A stretch of 7,225 bases of DNA from NCBI GenBank assembly GCA_021790415.1, contig JAJYDZ010000080.1, positions 1 to 7,225 of the forward strand, read 5' to 3'. This DNA is from Thermoplasmata archaeon. Lineage in GTDB: Archaea; Thermoplasmatota; Thermoplasmata; Thermoplasmatales; Thermoplasmataceae. Positions 1 through 6,736 of this stretch are shown piece by piece. The position numbers were made by a program, and so were the translations under genes. Each line of letters begins with the position of its first letter. The stretch's first letter is position 1. A model generated the notes under the pieces. The model ran no database searches. It was not told the DNA's origin and saw nothing but the letters and a program-made list of their open reading frames with translations.

Positions 1-1833
1 CAGTCAGGGCCAGTACCAGGAAAAGGAAGTTTGTCAGATACAAGTTCTGCAAGCGCGTCTAGTGTGACAAGTAATTCTTCTACATTGAATATGGGGTTAC
101 TGTTGAGTGATTATGCATGGTCAACACTAAACCGATTCACGACTACATATTCTGCTTCTGGTTTGAACTATCTGTTTTACACACCGCTGGTCACAATAGG
201 ATATCCACCTGAAGCAGGTATTCATGCAGGCTTGCTGAAAACATGGAGTAGCAACCCATCATATACAGTGTGGAACTTAACACTTAGGTCAAATTTGAAA
301 TGGGACAATGGCCAACCAATGACTTCTACTGATTTAGCATTCTCTCTTAATCTATACAATAACAGTGCAACGGATACAGCAGATTATTTTGGAGCAACTA
401 TGGTTCACAATGCAACCATAATAAACAGTACAACAGTACAGCTCGTGTTCAAGAGTTCTTATCCCTCGCTTTTAAATTTTTTAGCTGGTGGAGAAGCGGA
501 CATGGTTTATGCCCCTTCATTTGAAAATATTCCTGCGTCTCAATTAGCAAGCTTTACGAATGAGAAAAATATAGTATTGGATTCCCCGTATGTAATAACT
601 AACTATACAACTGGTGAAAACCCATTGATTTTAACAAGAAATCCATATTATTATCAGGGTCAGCCATACTACAAATATCTGAAAATAATATTATTCGACT
701 CCACAACAGCAGAAATATCCGCTCTCTCTTCTGGAGAAATCCAAATTGCATGGGATGGAGGATCTTACACAAGTGCAAAGGCATTCAAGGTGCCTGGATA
801 TTCCCTTCACACACTTGTCCCGTCAGGGGAGGAGGTAATAAACCTCAACTATATGCAATATCCAATGAATATGACCAGTGTAAGACAGGCACTTGCGTAT
901 GCGGTTAACAGAGAAACATTGGCCCATCTTGGGTATGGTAGTGAAAATTATACTCTTCTAAACTATGCCACTCTAACCAGCCAGTACGACCAAATGCTTG
1001 GACTGACGTCAAGCCAAATCCCCAATTACACACAGAGTCAATCCAAAGTTGATTCCCTTATGGAAAGTTCAGGCTTCAAGCTGGTAAACGGATACTGGGC
1101 GAATTCTACAGGAAGCACAGTTACAATAAAGGTAATTTATCCAAACTATGAAACTGGAGCAACAGATATCTCTGTTGAACTTTCAACAATGTGGGAAACA
1201 GCAGGTTTTAAGGTGCAGCTTACTCCGCTTACCACTACTGACTTTACAAGCACATTAGCTTCTGCAGATCAACCAACTTATGGCGCAGCAGTTTGGGATG
1301 GATATGGATTTGGAATCCCGTTGAATTCATTCATCACTAACATATACACTTTCTTCTATGGATATCTAACACCAGCCTTTGATAAGTCTTTGGGAACAAG
1401 TGCATCAGCTCTATATGGTACACATCTGGTTAAAAATGGAACCCTTGCAGATGTAATTGAGGACTACATAAACGCTTCAGCATATCCTTTTGACACCCCA
1501 CGCAGTAATTACTGGAATCGAGAGTTAGCAATGAACTTTGCAAATCAGGTGCCAATGATTCCTCTCTATTATACTACTAATTTTGAAGAAGCTAGCAATT
1601 CTGTGTACTGGGGAAATGCAACTAACCACACTGGAATCTTCGACACACAGTCACTGACAATGCCTCAGTTTTGGGATGGGACTCTTATGGTTGTGCATCC
1701 TATAATAACTAAAAGCACCTTCTCTGATATTGATTTATATATAATCGTAGCTTTTGTTGTCATAATAGCAGCAGTTGCAGTAGGTGTTGGTTATAACATA
1801 AAGAAAAAGAAAAACAAGGAAAAAGAGGATTAA
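1..1833 (+). CDS. Extracellular solute-binding protein of an Opp/Dpp-class ABC importer (SBP_bac_5 family), 5' partial
   Basis: Captures the substrate outside the cell and delivers it to the permeases encoded downstream. The frame is open from base 1, so the TTG at 31 is not the start; the signal peptide and true start lie outside the window. The 610 visible residues begin with a Ser/Thr-rich stretch (about 10-30), then an SBP_bac_5 domain: WDNGQPMTSTDLAFSL (101-116) matches the family's 'W.DG.P.TA.D' signature, RNPYYYQGQPYY (213-224) is the usual 'R.P.Y' block, and VRQALAYAVNRE (294-305) matches 'R.A..YA.NR'. The C-terminus has one hydrophobic segment (579-598, bases 1735-1794) followed by a Lys-rich tail, a membrane anchor as known in archaeal binding proteins of this class. 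About 14 N-X-S/T sequons suggest surface N-glycosylation. The family binds peptides or oligosaccharides; the neighbouring glycosidase favours a sugar, but this is inference. Confidence 0.93.
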   Translation, partial: QSGPVPGKGSLSDTSSASASSVTSNSSTLNMGLLLSDYAWSTLNRFTTTYSASGLNYLFYTPLVTIGYPPEAGIHAGLLKTWSSNPSYTVWNLTLRSNLKWDNGQPMTSTDLAFSLNLYNNSATDTADYFGATMVHNATIINSTTVQLVFKSSYPSLLNFLAGGEADMVYAPSFENIPASQLASFTNEKNIVLDSPYVITNYTTGENPLILTRNPYYYQGQPYYKYLKIILFDSTTAEISALSSGEIQIAWDGGSYTSAKAFKVPGYSLHTLVPSGEEVINLNYMQYPMNMTSVRQALAYAVNRETLAHLGYGSENYTLLNYATLTSQYDQMLGLTSSQIPNYTQSQSKVDSLMESSGFKLVNGYWANSTGSTVTIKVIYPNYETGATDISVELSTMWETAGFKVQLTPLTTTDFTSTLASADQPTYGAAVWDGYGFGIPLNSFITNIYTFFYGYLTPAFDKSLGTSASALYGTHLVKNGTLADVIEDYINASAYPFDTPRSNYWNRELAMNFANQVPMIPLYYTTNFEEASNSVYWGNATNHTGIFDTQSLTMPQFWDGTLMVVHPIITKSTFSDIDLYIIVAFVVIIAAVAVGVGYNIKKKKNKEKED

Positions 1834-1840
1834 ACCTCAT

Positions 1841-1870
1841 AAAATTTTTAAATATAAATATTTTAACAAC
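1841..1870 (+). promoter_or_regulatory. AT-rich spacer with T-run and TATA-like element between binding protein and permease
   Basis: The 64-base gap between the binding-protein stop and the permease start is almost all A and T. It contains T5 at 1845-1849, a TATA-like stretch TTTAAATATAAATA at 1847-1860, and T4 at 1861-1864. It could be a partial terminator that keeps permease expression below that of the binding protein, a secondary promoter for the permease and ATPase genes, or both. No stable GC-rich hairpin is visible, and AT-rich spacers can look like this by chance. Confidence 0.3.
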
Positions 1871-1884
1871 AAAATAATTTAAAA

Positions 1885-1894
1885 GAAGGGAGAT
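1885..1894 (+). promoter_or_regulatory. Ribosome binding site for the DppB-type permease
   Basis: GAAGGGAGAT contains the Shine-Dalgarno core GGGAG (1888-1892), five bases before TTG at 1898. This placement supports TTG as the real start. The protein from there begins with the short basic N-terminus and first membrane helix expected of the family. Confidence 0.7.
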
Positions 1895-1897
1895 AAC

Positions 1898-2896
1898 TTG
1901 GCAGGTTTGAAGCAGAGATACAGCAGAAAATATATTGTTAAGAGAGTAATTGGGACAGTCATAGTTTACTTTGCCGCGGTGATTTTGATATTTGTTATTG
2001 AACATTTAATGCCAGGTAACATTGCCTATGATTTCGTTTCCAGGCTAATTGCAGAAAACCCTCATATTTCTTACCAGCAGGCCTTACAGGAAATTGAATC
2101 TGAATATGGGTTAAATCTCCCAATTTATGATCAATTTGTGATCTACATCAGAAATGTATTGTTTACATTCCCACCTAACTTTGGAACTTCATTTGAGTAT
2201 TTGAATGATCCAGCCATGAATATTGTACTTAGGGCATTACCATTTACACTTTTATTGATAGTAATCTCTCAGTTGATAGCATGGGGTGTTTCAATATTCA
2301 TTGGTGTAGAACTGGCTATAAGGAAAAATAAGCAAACCGATAAAGCTTCCGTACCTTTACTTTACTTTGTATACAGTATCCCAATTTTCTGGCTTGCTTT
2401 GATCATGATTCTTGTTTTCAGTCTATATCTTCATATTTTCCCAGCTATAGTTCCATTTTCGTATGGGTCCCCAATTTCTACTATATTATATGGGATGACT
2501 CTTCCCATAATAGTGGTAGTTATTTCAACAATTCCTAATCATACTCTTATAATAAGAAGTGCTACCATAGATTTTTTGAAGAGTGATTTCGTTACCGCGT
2601 TAAGAGCTGAGGGTCTAAAGGAGTCAACATTCAGGATGAAATTAATTAGAAATGCCCTACTTCCTTCAATAACTCAGTTCTTTATGCAGTTTGGCTATTT
2701 GATTGGAGGTATATTTATAATTGAATCTCTATTCTCATTACCGGGAATGGGTACTGTAATAATTACCGCTGCTCTGGAATATGATTATCCCGTAATAGAG
2801 GCCGGTCTTTTCGTAACGTCAGTGGTGATGATCCTTTCTAATTTAGCAGCAGATCTGTTATATCCACTTCTGGATCCAAGGGTTTCATACATTTAA
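1898..2896 (+). CDS. ABC transporter permease, DppB/OppB family
   Basis: One of the two membrane subunits forming the translocation channel in the cytoplasmic membrane. The 332 residues are the normal family length. A basic N-terminus leads into helix 1 (about 17-37), followed by the long external loop typical of DppB, with the conserved YGLNLPIYDQF block (70-80). Further helices lie near 113-138, 152-180, 196-214, 257-277 and 301-323, six in all. The cytoplasmic EAA-type coupling loop is DFVTALRAEGL through RNALLPS (about 230-257), followed by the family hallmark ESLFSLPGMG (276-285) and a C-terminal DLLYPLLDPRV. The start is TTG, backed by a good ribosome site. It lies 64 bases after the binding-protein gene and just upstream of the second permease. 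Family assignment is firm; substrate specificity cannot be read from the sequence. Confidence 0.95.
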   Translation: MAGLKQRYSRKYIVKRVIGTVIVYFAAVILIFVIEHLMPGNIAYDFVSRLIAENPHISYQQALQEIESEYGLNLPIYDQFVIYIRNVLFTFPPNFGTSFEYLNDPAMNIVLRALPFTLLLIVISQLIAWGVSIFIGVELAIRKNKQTDKASVPLLYFVYSIPIFWLALIMILVFSLYLHIFPAIVPFSYGSPISTILYGMTLPIIVVVISTIPNHTLIIRSATIDFLKSDFVTALRAEGLKESTFRMKLIRNALLPSITQFFMQFGYLIGGIFIIESLFSLPGMGTVIITAALEYDYPVIEAGLFVTSVVMILSNLAADLLYPLLDPRVSYI

Positions 2897-2897
2897 T

Positions 2898-2905
2898 AAA
2901 GGTGA
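2898..2905 (+). promoter_or_regulatory. Ribosome binding site deciding the start of the DppC-type permease
   Basis: AAAGGTGA lies directly after the stop of the previous gene. It ends eight bases before ATG 2914, a normal spacing. The in-frame GTG at 2902 sits inside this motif, so it is probably part of the ribosome site and not the initiation codon. Confidence 0.7.
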
Positions 2906-2913
2906 AAAATTTA

Positions 2914-3792
2914 ATGATTGAAAATAAAATTAACGGAAAAATTAAAGCGACCCTGAAATCATTAAGGAAAGAGAATGGAATACTGTCACTTCTTTTCCAT
3001 GATAATTATTTCAAAATTGGTTTTATAATACTGGCTTTTTTCGCCATACTCGCTCTCATTTCCTTTTTCTATCTTCCATACAATCCTATTGCATCTACTG
3101 GTCCACTGTGGTCTCCCCCGTCCCTATCTCATCCCTTTGGAACATCTGCTTCTGGACAGGATCTTTTTAGTCAGTGGATGTATGGTTCTCAACCAACTCT
3201 CTTTGTTGCATTTCTATCAGCAGCAATTGCAGCCTTATTTGGAGTTGTAGTCGGCCTATCCGCAGGATATTTTGCAAGAGCAGATGAGCCTTTAATGAGA
3301 TTTGCTGATATCTTTCTGATATTACCTATACTCCCCTTACTCATAGTCATTTCAACATTTGTTAGGCCAACAAATTTTACAGCCTCCGTAATAATCGGAG
3401 TTTTATCATGGCCATGGATGGCCAGGACTGTAAGATCAACAGCTCTTTCAATCAAGCAATCTCCTTTTATAGAGGTAGCCATAATGAGTGGAACTCCAAA
3501 CAGATATATAATTAAAGATATATTTTCTCACACTTTACCTCTGATTATATCCATAAGTATTTTTTCAGCAACTGGAGGAATTCTTTTCCTTGCATATATG
3601 GATTATCTGGGTGTAGGACCAATTACGAGCTATGCATGGGGCACAACTCTCTTTTATGCTCAAACCTCAAATGCGTTATATGTTGGAGCATGGTGGTGGA
3701 TAGTTCCATCAGGTTTAAGCATTGGAATACTTGCAATGGGGCTTTCATTAATGGGATATAGTTTGGAAAACGCTTACAGAGGTGTAACTTAA
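2914..3792 (+). CDS. ABC transporter permease, DppC/OppC family
   Basis: Second membrane subunit of the importer, expected to pair with the DppB-type protein. From ATG 2914 it has 292 residues; a GTG four codons earlier (2902) keeps the frame but lies inside the Shine-Dalgarno sequence. Numbered from ATG 2914: helix 1 is near 35-56, followed by the family hallmark HPFGTSASGQDLFSQ (73-87; usual form 'HPLGTD..GRD..SR'). More helices lie near 96-120, 131-149, 158-170, 209-229 and 258-283. The EAA-type coupling loop is EVAIMSGTPNRYIIKDIF then HTLPL (187-209), which contacts an ATPase subunit. The C-terminus (LSLMGYSLENAYR) is a shortened version of the usual 'GD.LRD.LDP' end. The stop TAA shares one base with the next start (TAATG), implying translational coupling to the first ATPase gene. 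Confidence 0.94.
   Translation: MIENKINGKIKATLKSLRKENGILSLLFHDNYFKIGFIILAFFAILALISFFYLPYNPIASTGPLWSPPSLSHPFGTSASGQDLFSQWMYGSQPTLFVAFLSAAIAALFGVVVGLSAGYFARADEPLMRFADIFLILPILPLLIVISTFVRPTNFTASVIIGVLSWPWMARTVRSTALSIKQSPFIEVAIMSGTPNRYIIKDIFSHTLPLIISISIFSATGGILFLAYMDYLGVGPITSYAWGTTLFYAQTSNALYVGAWWWIVPSGLSIGILAMGLSLMGYSLENAYRGVT
3778..3784 (+). promoter_or_regulatory. Ribosome binding site for the DppD-type ATPase
   Basis: AGAGGTG, within the last codons of the DppC-type gene, lies seven bases before ATG 3792. With the one-base TAATG overlap it supports this start and translational coupling. Confidence 0.65.
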
Positions 3793-4592
3793 TGGATACT
3801 ATCAGTAGCGAAATCGTTTTGGATGTCAGAAACCTTTCAGTAATATACTCATCTTACGGTGTAGAGAAGAAAGCAGTTGATTCCATTTCTTTCAAACTAC
3901 GAAGAGGAGAAATATTAGGTATTGTTGGAGAAAGTGGAGCAGGAAAAAGTACAATAGCTAAAGCAATTATGGGAATCATCGATCCCCCTTCCTATGCAAC
4001 CGGTGAAGTAATATTCAATGGAAAAAACATTATTGGCATGAGCGAATATAAACTAAATAAAATAAGATGGAACAAGATTACAATGATTTTTCAGGCATCA
4101 ATGAATTCGCTCAACCCTGTAGAATCCGTTAAATCAAATTTTATGTCAGTTTTAAAAGACAAGTTAAATATTAACGAAAAAGGAGAAGCTGAAGTGAAAA
4201 TTGATGAGGTTTTAAGATATGTAAGTTTACCCTTATACGTAAAGGATAACTTTCCACATGAGCTAAGTGGAGGAATGAGGCAGAGGATTCTTATTGCACT
4301 GGCAATGATAACAGGACCAGAAATTGTAATTGCAGACGAACCAACCACGGCTCTTGATATTATCACTGAGTTTTACGTTCTGTCAATACTCAAAAAAAAT
4401 TTACAGAGATCAGGTTCATCAATGATATATATAACACACGATTTGCCGTCTGTAATTTTTCTGGCTGATGAGATGCTAGTAATGAAAGATGGGTTGATAG
4501 TTGAAAAAGGTGCAATAAAAAACATAATCAACAACCCACAAAATGAATATACAAGGAAATTAGTATCAACATTAAATGAGGTGATAGACTGA
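3792..4592 (+). CDS. ABC transporter ATP-binding protein, DppD/OppD family, short form
   Basis: Cytoplasmic ATPase that powers the importer, probably as a heterodimer with the next gene's product. All nucleotide-binding motifs are present: Walker A GESGAGKST (46-54, Lys52), Q-loop IFQASMNSLNPV (Gln101), signature LSGGMRQR (158-165), Walker B IVIADEP with catalytic Glu183, D-loop TALD, and H-loop Thr-His-Asp (His216). It is 266 residues, clearly shorter than typical DppD proteins of about 320-330. The usual oligopeptide C-terminal region reads NPQNEYTRKL where NPxHPYTxxL is expected and then ends, so the C-terminal Cys cluster is absent. The reading frame ends cleanly into the next gene, so this looks like a natural short form and not a frameshift. 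ATG 3792 overlaps the upstream stop by one base. Confidence 0.95.
   Translation: MDTISSEIVLDVRNLSVIYSSYGVEKKAVDSISFKLRRGEILGIVGESGAGKSTIAKAIMGIIDPPSYATGEVIFNGKNIIGMSEYKLNKIRWNKITMIFQASMNSLNPVESVKSNFMSVLKDKLNINEKGEAEVKIDEVLRYVSLPLYVKDNFPHELSGGMRQRILIALAMITGPEIVIADEPTTALDIITEFYVLSILKKNLQRSGSSMIYITHDLPSVIFLADEMLVMKDGLIVEKGAIKNIINNPQNEYTRKLVSTLNEVID
4578..4585 (+). promoter_or_regulatory. Ribosome binding site supporting a CTG start for the DppF-type ATPase
   Basis: GAGGTGAT is a strong archaeal Shine-Dalgarno match in the last codons of the DppD-type gene. The GGTGA core ends at 4584, four bases before CTG 4589. No ATG, GTG or TTG in the DppF frame lies within usable distance: a TGA at 4577-4579 closes the frame upstream, and the first TTG is at 4703, inside the ATPase fold. 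Confidence 0.6.
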
Positions 4593-5563
4593 ATTTTTCA
4601 TTCTCAGATCACATTCTTGAGGTTCATGACCTGAGCAAGTATTTTGGCAGGAAAGGGTATATAGTCACAGCGCTGGATGACGTTTCATTAACTGTCAATT
4701 CATTGGAGAACATAGCTATTGTCGGTGAAACTGGGTCCGGAAAATCGACACTGGGAAGAATATCATGTGGTCTGGAAAAACCAAGCAAGGGTAAAGTACT
4801 ATTGTCTGGTAAAGAGATAGGAAGCTACAGGAAGAATGAACTTTGGAAAACAACACAGTACATTCATCAGGATCCATACGGAGCAATTGACTCTCTAGAA
4901 ACTGTCAAAGAGATACTGGACAGACCATTACGCTTTCTCCTGAGGATTAAAGATCCCAGCGAAAAGAAAGAATTATTAATTGAAGCTCTAAGGTCAAGTG
5001 GACTAAGCGAAGACTATCTGGATAAGAAAGGAAGCGACCTAAGTGGAGGAGAGAAGCAAAGAATACTTATTGCAAGAGCCTTCATTGTGAAACCTAAATA
5101 TGTTGTTGTAGATGAACCCACAACTATGATTGATTTCATCCACAGAGATGAAATTATAGGGACTCTTAAAAACGAAGGGGAGATGTTTGGGGCAACTCTT
5201 CTTCTCATTACACATGATATAATGATTGTTCCAAAAATTGCCAAAAAAGTCGCAGTGCTATACAGGGGTAAAATAATAGAGGTTGGGTGGACAAGAGATA
5301 TATTAAAAAACCCTTTGCATCCATACACAACATTTCTAGCATCAATTAAACCATCTAAACTCCTAGGAAATTCTAAAATAATGGATGTTCTGAATAACTA
5401 TGGGCAAAAGAAACAGAATATAGTTAGCCAGAACAAAGGATGTTCTTATGCATCAATTTGCCCCTTGGCCGACAATAACTGTATCGTTAACGAACCACCA
5501 ACCATAGAGGCTGAAGAAAATCATTACGTCAAATGTTTCAAACCAGGAGAGTTTCAGTTATAA
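4589..5563 (+). CDS. ABC transporter ATP-binding protein, DppF/OppF family, with C-terminal Cys cluster; probable CTG start
   Basis: Second cytoplasmic ATPase of the importer. The domain's first strand reads ILEVHDLSKYFG from about base 4613, so a start at TTG 4703, just before Walker A, would delete it. From CTG 4589, which overlaps the previous stop as CTGA, the protein has 324 residues, the normal family length. Motifs in this numbering: Walker A GETGSGKST (46-54, Lys52), Q-loop YIHQDPYG (Gln94), signature LSGGEKQR (151-158), Walker B YVVVDEP (Glu176), H-loop His209. The C-terminal oligo_HPY region has NPLHPYTTFLASI (about 241-253). Cys285, Cys291, Cys298 and Cys316 (C-x5-C-x6-C-x17-C) match the four-cysteine pattern that binds a [4Fe-4S] cluster in related Dpp/Opp ATPases. 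Oddities are the CTG start, an altered D-loop (TMID where SALD/TALD is usual) and a changed post-Q-loop (IDSL for SLNP). Function is firm; the exact start is less so. Confidence 0.9.
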   Translation: MNFSFSDHILEVHDLSKYFGRKGYIVTALDDVSLTVNSLENIAIVGETGSGKSTLGRISCGLEKPSKGKVLLSGKEIGSYRKNELWKTTQYIHQDPYGAIDSLETVKEILDRPLRFLLRIKDPSEKKELLIEALRSSGLSEDYLDKKGSDLSGGEKQRILIARAFIVKPKYVVVDEPTTMIDFIHRDEIIGTLKNEGEMFGATLLLITHDIMIVPKIAKKVAVLYRGKIIEVGWTRDILKNPLHPYTTFLASIKPSKLLGNSKIMDVLNNYGQKKQNIVSQNKGCSYASICPLADNNCIVNEPPTIEAEENHYVKCFKPGEFQL

Positions 5564-5577
5564 TAAACAATATCCAA

Positions 5578-5629
5578 CCTTTTCAAATAAGATTTTCACC
5601 ATAAGTTGAACTACCATTCCTTTTCAAAT
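5578..5629. repeat. 11-base direct repeat CCTTTTCAAAT, two copies
   Basis: Exact copies at 5578-5588 and 5619-5629, with starts 41 bases apart, inside the convergent spacer. Flanking bases are only loosely similar. In such AT-rich DNA this may be chance; no function is assigned. Confidence 0.4.
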
Positions 5630-5651
5630 TACTGCTAAATTAATACTTAAA

Positions 5652-5685
5652 GGCTCCTGTAAAAGAGACCATATAAAAATTTTTT
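5652..5685 (+). terminator. Possible terminator of the ABC transporter operon: weak hairpin plus T6
   Basis: GGCTC (5652-5656) can pair with GAGACC (5665-5670) around an eight-base loop, with one bulged A, giving only five pairs. It is followed by T6 at 5680-5685, and further T5 runs lie at 5705-5709 and 5712-5716. Archaeal termination depends mainly on T-rich tracts, so the T-runs are the better evidence; the hairpin is weak. Confidence 0.4.
5661..5679 (-). terminator. Possible T-rich terminator for the glycosidase-reductase transcript
   Basis: On the minus strand, 65 bases beyond the reductase stop, the run of five A's at 5675-5679 reads as T5 and the four at 5661-5664 as T4. There is no strong stem. 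It is placed where a terminator is expected, but the signal is weak. Confidence 0.25.
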
Positions 5686-5743
5686 ACAAAGACGGGCGTT
5701 TGGCTTTTTAATTTTTCCAGATGGTTTGTAAAGACTTTATAAT

Positions 5744-6727
5744 TTACCAGTACTGATGAACCATCGCTTTAATTTTTTCATCATAAATCTCTTTGACTTT
5801 CATCATAGTTTCTTCATTTAAATCTGGCTTTGTTGAGGAATTAGCATTTTCTCTAATCTGGTTAGACGTTTTTGCACCGGTTATTACTGTTGATATCTGT
5901 TTATGCATCAGAATCCATTTTAGAGCAAATTCTGTCATGGAAAACCCTGCTGGAATGTACTTTTTCAAATCTTTAACAGTCTGAACACCTCTCTCGAAGT
6001 CTACGCCCGAAAACGTCTCTCCCCTATCAAAAGCTTCCCCATTTCTGTTGAATCTTCTATGATCTCCAATCTCAAATTCCTCACTGCCGTTGAATTTCCC
6101 TGTGAGGAGACCTGATGCAAGTGGCACTCTTGCAATTACACCAATATTTCTTTTTTCCGCCAGTTCCAAAAAATAATCAGAGGGCCTTTGTCTGAACATA
6201 TTGAATATAATCTGCACTGTAGATATACCCTTATATTCAGAAGCCTTTATGGCTTCTTCAACCTTTTCCACACTTACACCATAGTTGAGGATCAAACCCT
6301 CTTCCCTTAATTTTTCAAGCGATTCAAAGAGATCAGGATTATAATATACCTCCCATGGTGGGCAGTGAAGCTGCAGCAATTCTATTTCCTTTACATTTAG
6401 ATTCTTCAAGCTTCTTTTTGTAAAGTTAAGGATGTTTTCGTAATTGTAGCCCTCTGCAGTATGTGGATTCAGCCTGCGACCAGCCTTTGTAGCTATATGG
6501 ATCTGGTCACCGTAATCCTTTTTTAGCTCCCCTACCAGTCTTTCAGATCTCCCATCTCCATAAACATCTGCGGTATCGAAAAAGTTGATTCCATTTTCAA
6601 CCGCTTCTCTTAAGGCCTTTCTTGATTCGTCATCATTCACTTCTCCCCAGGTCCCTCCAATTGCCCAAGCACCAAATCCTATTTCCGAAACCATGATTCC
6701 TGTTTTTCCAAGCTTTCTGTAATTCAA
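5744..6727 (-). CDS. Aldo/keto reductase
   Basis: Predicted cytoplasmic NAD(P)H-dependent oxidoreductase interconverting aldehydes or ketones and alcohols; the real substrate is unknown. The 327 residues fit a complete (beta/alpha)8 barrel. The N-terminus MNYRKLGKTG is a classic family opening, followed by IGFGAWAIGG. The catalytic tetrad is intact: Asp51 and Tyr56 in FFDTADVYG, Lys81 in ATKAG, His121 in LLQLHCP. Cofactor-side blocks are VQIIFN (171-176), PLASGLLTGKF (202-212) and ITGAKTSNQIRENA (282-295); the Lys of GAK is compatible with NADP(H), though this is inference. The start is TTG at 6727. The frame is closed by TAA five codons upstream, and the first in-frame ATG (codon 12) would remove the first strand. 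It follows the glycosidase gene by 44 bases on the same strand, suggesting one transcript and a role in handling sugars or their aldehydes. Confidence 0.92.
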   Translation of the reverse strand: MNYRKLGKTGIMVSEIGFGAWAIGGTWGEVNDDESRKALREAVENGINFFDTADVYGDGRSERLVGELKKDYGDQIHIATKAGRRLNPHTAEGYNYENILNFTKRSLKNLNVKEIELLQLHCPPWEVYYNPDLFESLEKLREEGLILNYGVSVEKVEEAIKASEYKGISTVQIIFNMFRQRPSDYFLELAEKRNIGVIARVPLASGLLTGKFNGSEEFEIGDHRRFNRNGEAFDRGETFSGVDFERGVQTVKDLKKYIPAGFSMTEFALKWILMHKQISTVITGAKTSNQIRENANSSTKPDLNEETMMKVKEIYDEKIKAMVHQYW

Positions 6728-6730
6728 TCT

Positions 6731-6736
6731 TCCACC
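6731..6736 (-). promoter_or_regulatory. Ribosome binding site for the aldo/keto reductase TTG start
   Basis: On the minus strand GGTGGA precedes TTG, with four bases between GGTGG and the start codon. Together with the upstream in-frame stop and the family-typical N-terminus, it supports TTG initiation. Confidence 0.5.

Larger units (their letters stand above)
5564..5743 (+). other. Convergent intergenic spacer, 180 bases, no gene seen
   Basis: Lies between the ends of the plus-strand ATPase gene and the minus-strand reductase gene. It is AT-rich and holds T-runs on both strands, a weak hairpin, an 11-base direct repeat and a TATA-like TATAAAAA (5672-5679). No open frame with a ribosome site and no recognisable structured RNA was seen. 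The likely role is transcription termination from both sides. Confidence 0.6.

Noticed and set aside
31..33. TTG as start of the binding-protein gene
   Set aside because: The frame is open from base 1 and codes for a continuing linker-like sequence (QSGPVPGKGS). There is no ribosome site and no signal peptide after the TTG, so the gene is cut by the window edge.
599..2005. Minus-strand open frames at 599-784 and 1760-2005
   Set aside because: They are antisense to the binding protein and permease, have no family features or ribosome sites, and the second spans the AT-rich gap. Treated as chance.
2902..2904. GTG as start of the DppC-type permease
   Set aside because: It lies inside the AAAGGTGA ribosome site; ATG 2914 has ideal spacing. 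It remains a possible alternative adding only four residues.
4570..4600. Programmed frameshift fusing the two ATPases
   Set aside because: No slippery heptamer precedes the TGA, and a strong ribosome site plus a CTGA overlap explain separate initiation better.
4703..4705. TTG as start of the DppF-type ATPase
   Set aside because: It lies a few residues before Walker A and would remove the first strand of the ATPase domain, which is clearly encoded upstream in the same frame.
3189..5328. Minus-strand open frames at 3189-3482, 4091-4366 and 5014-5328
   Set aside because: They lie wholly inside strongly conserved permease and ATPase genes on the other strand. Composition and lack of motifs point to chance.
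5754..5759. TGATGA as a C box of a C/D-type guide RNA
   Set aside because: It lies in the last codons of the reductase gene and no matching D box and stem were found at suitable spacing.
5793..5984. Plus-strand open frame inside the reductase gene
   Set aside because: It is antisense to the conserved C-terminal part of the reductase, with no independent support.
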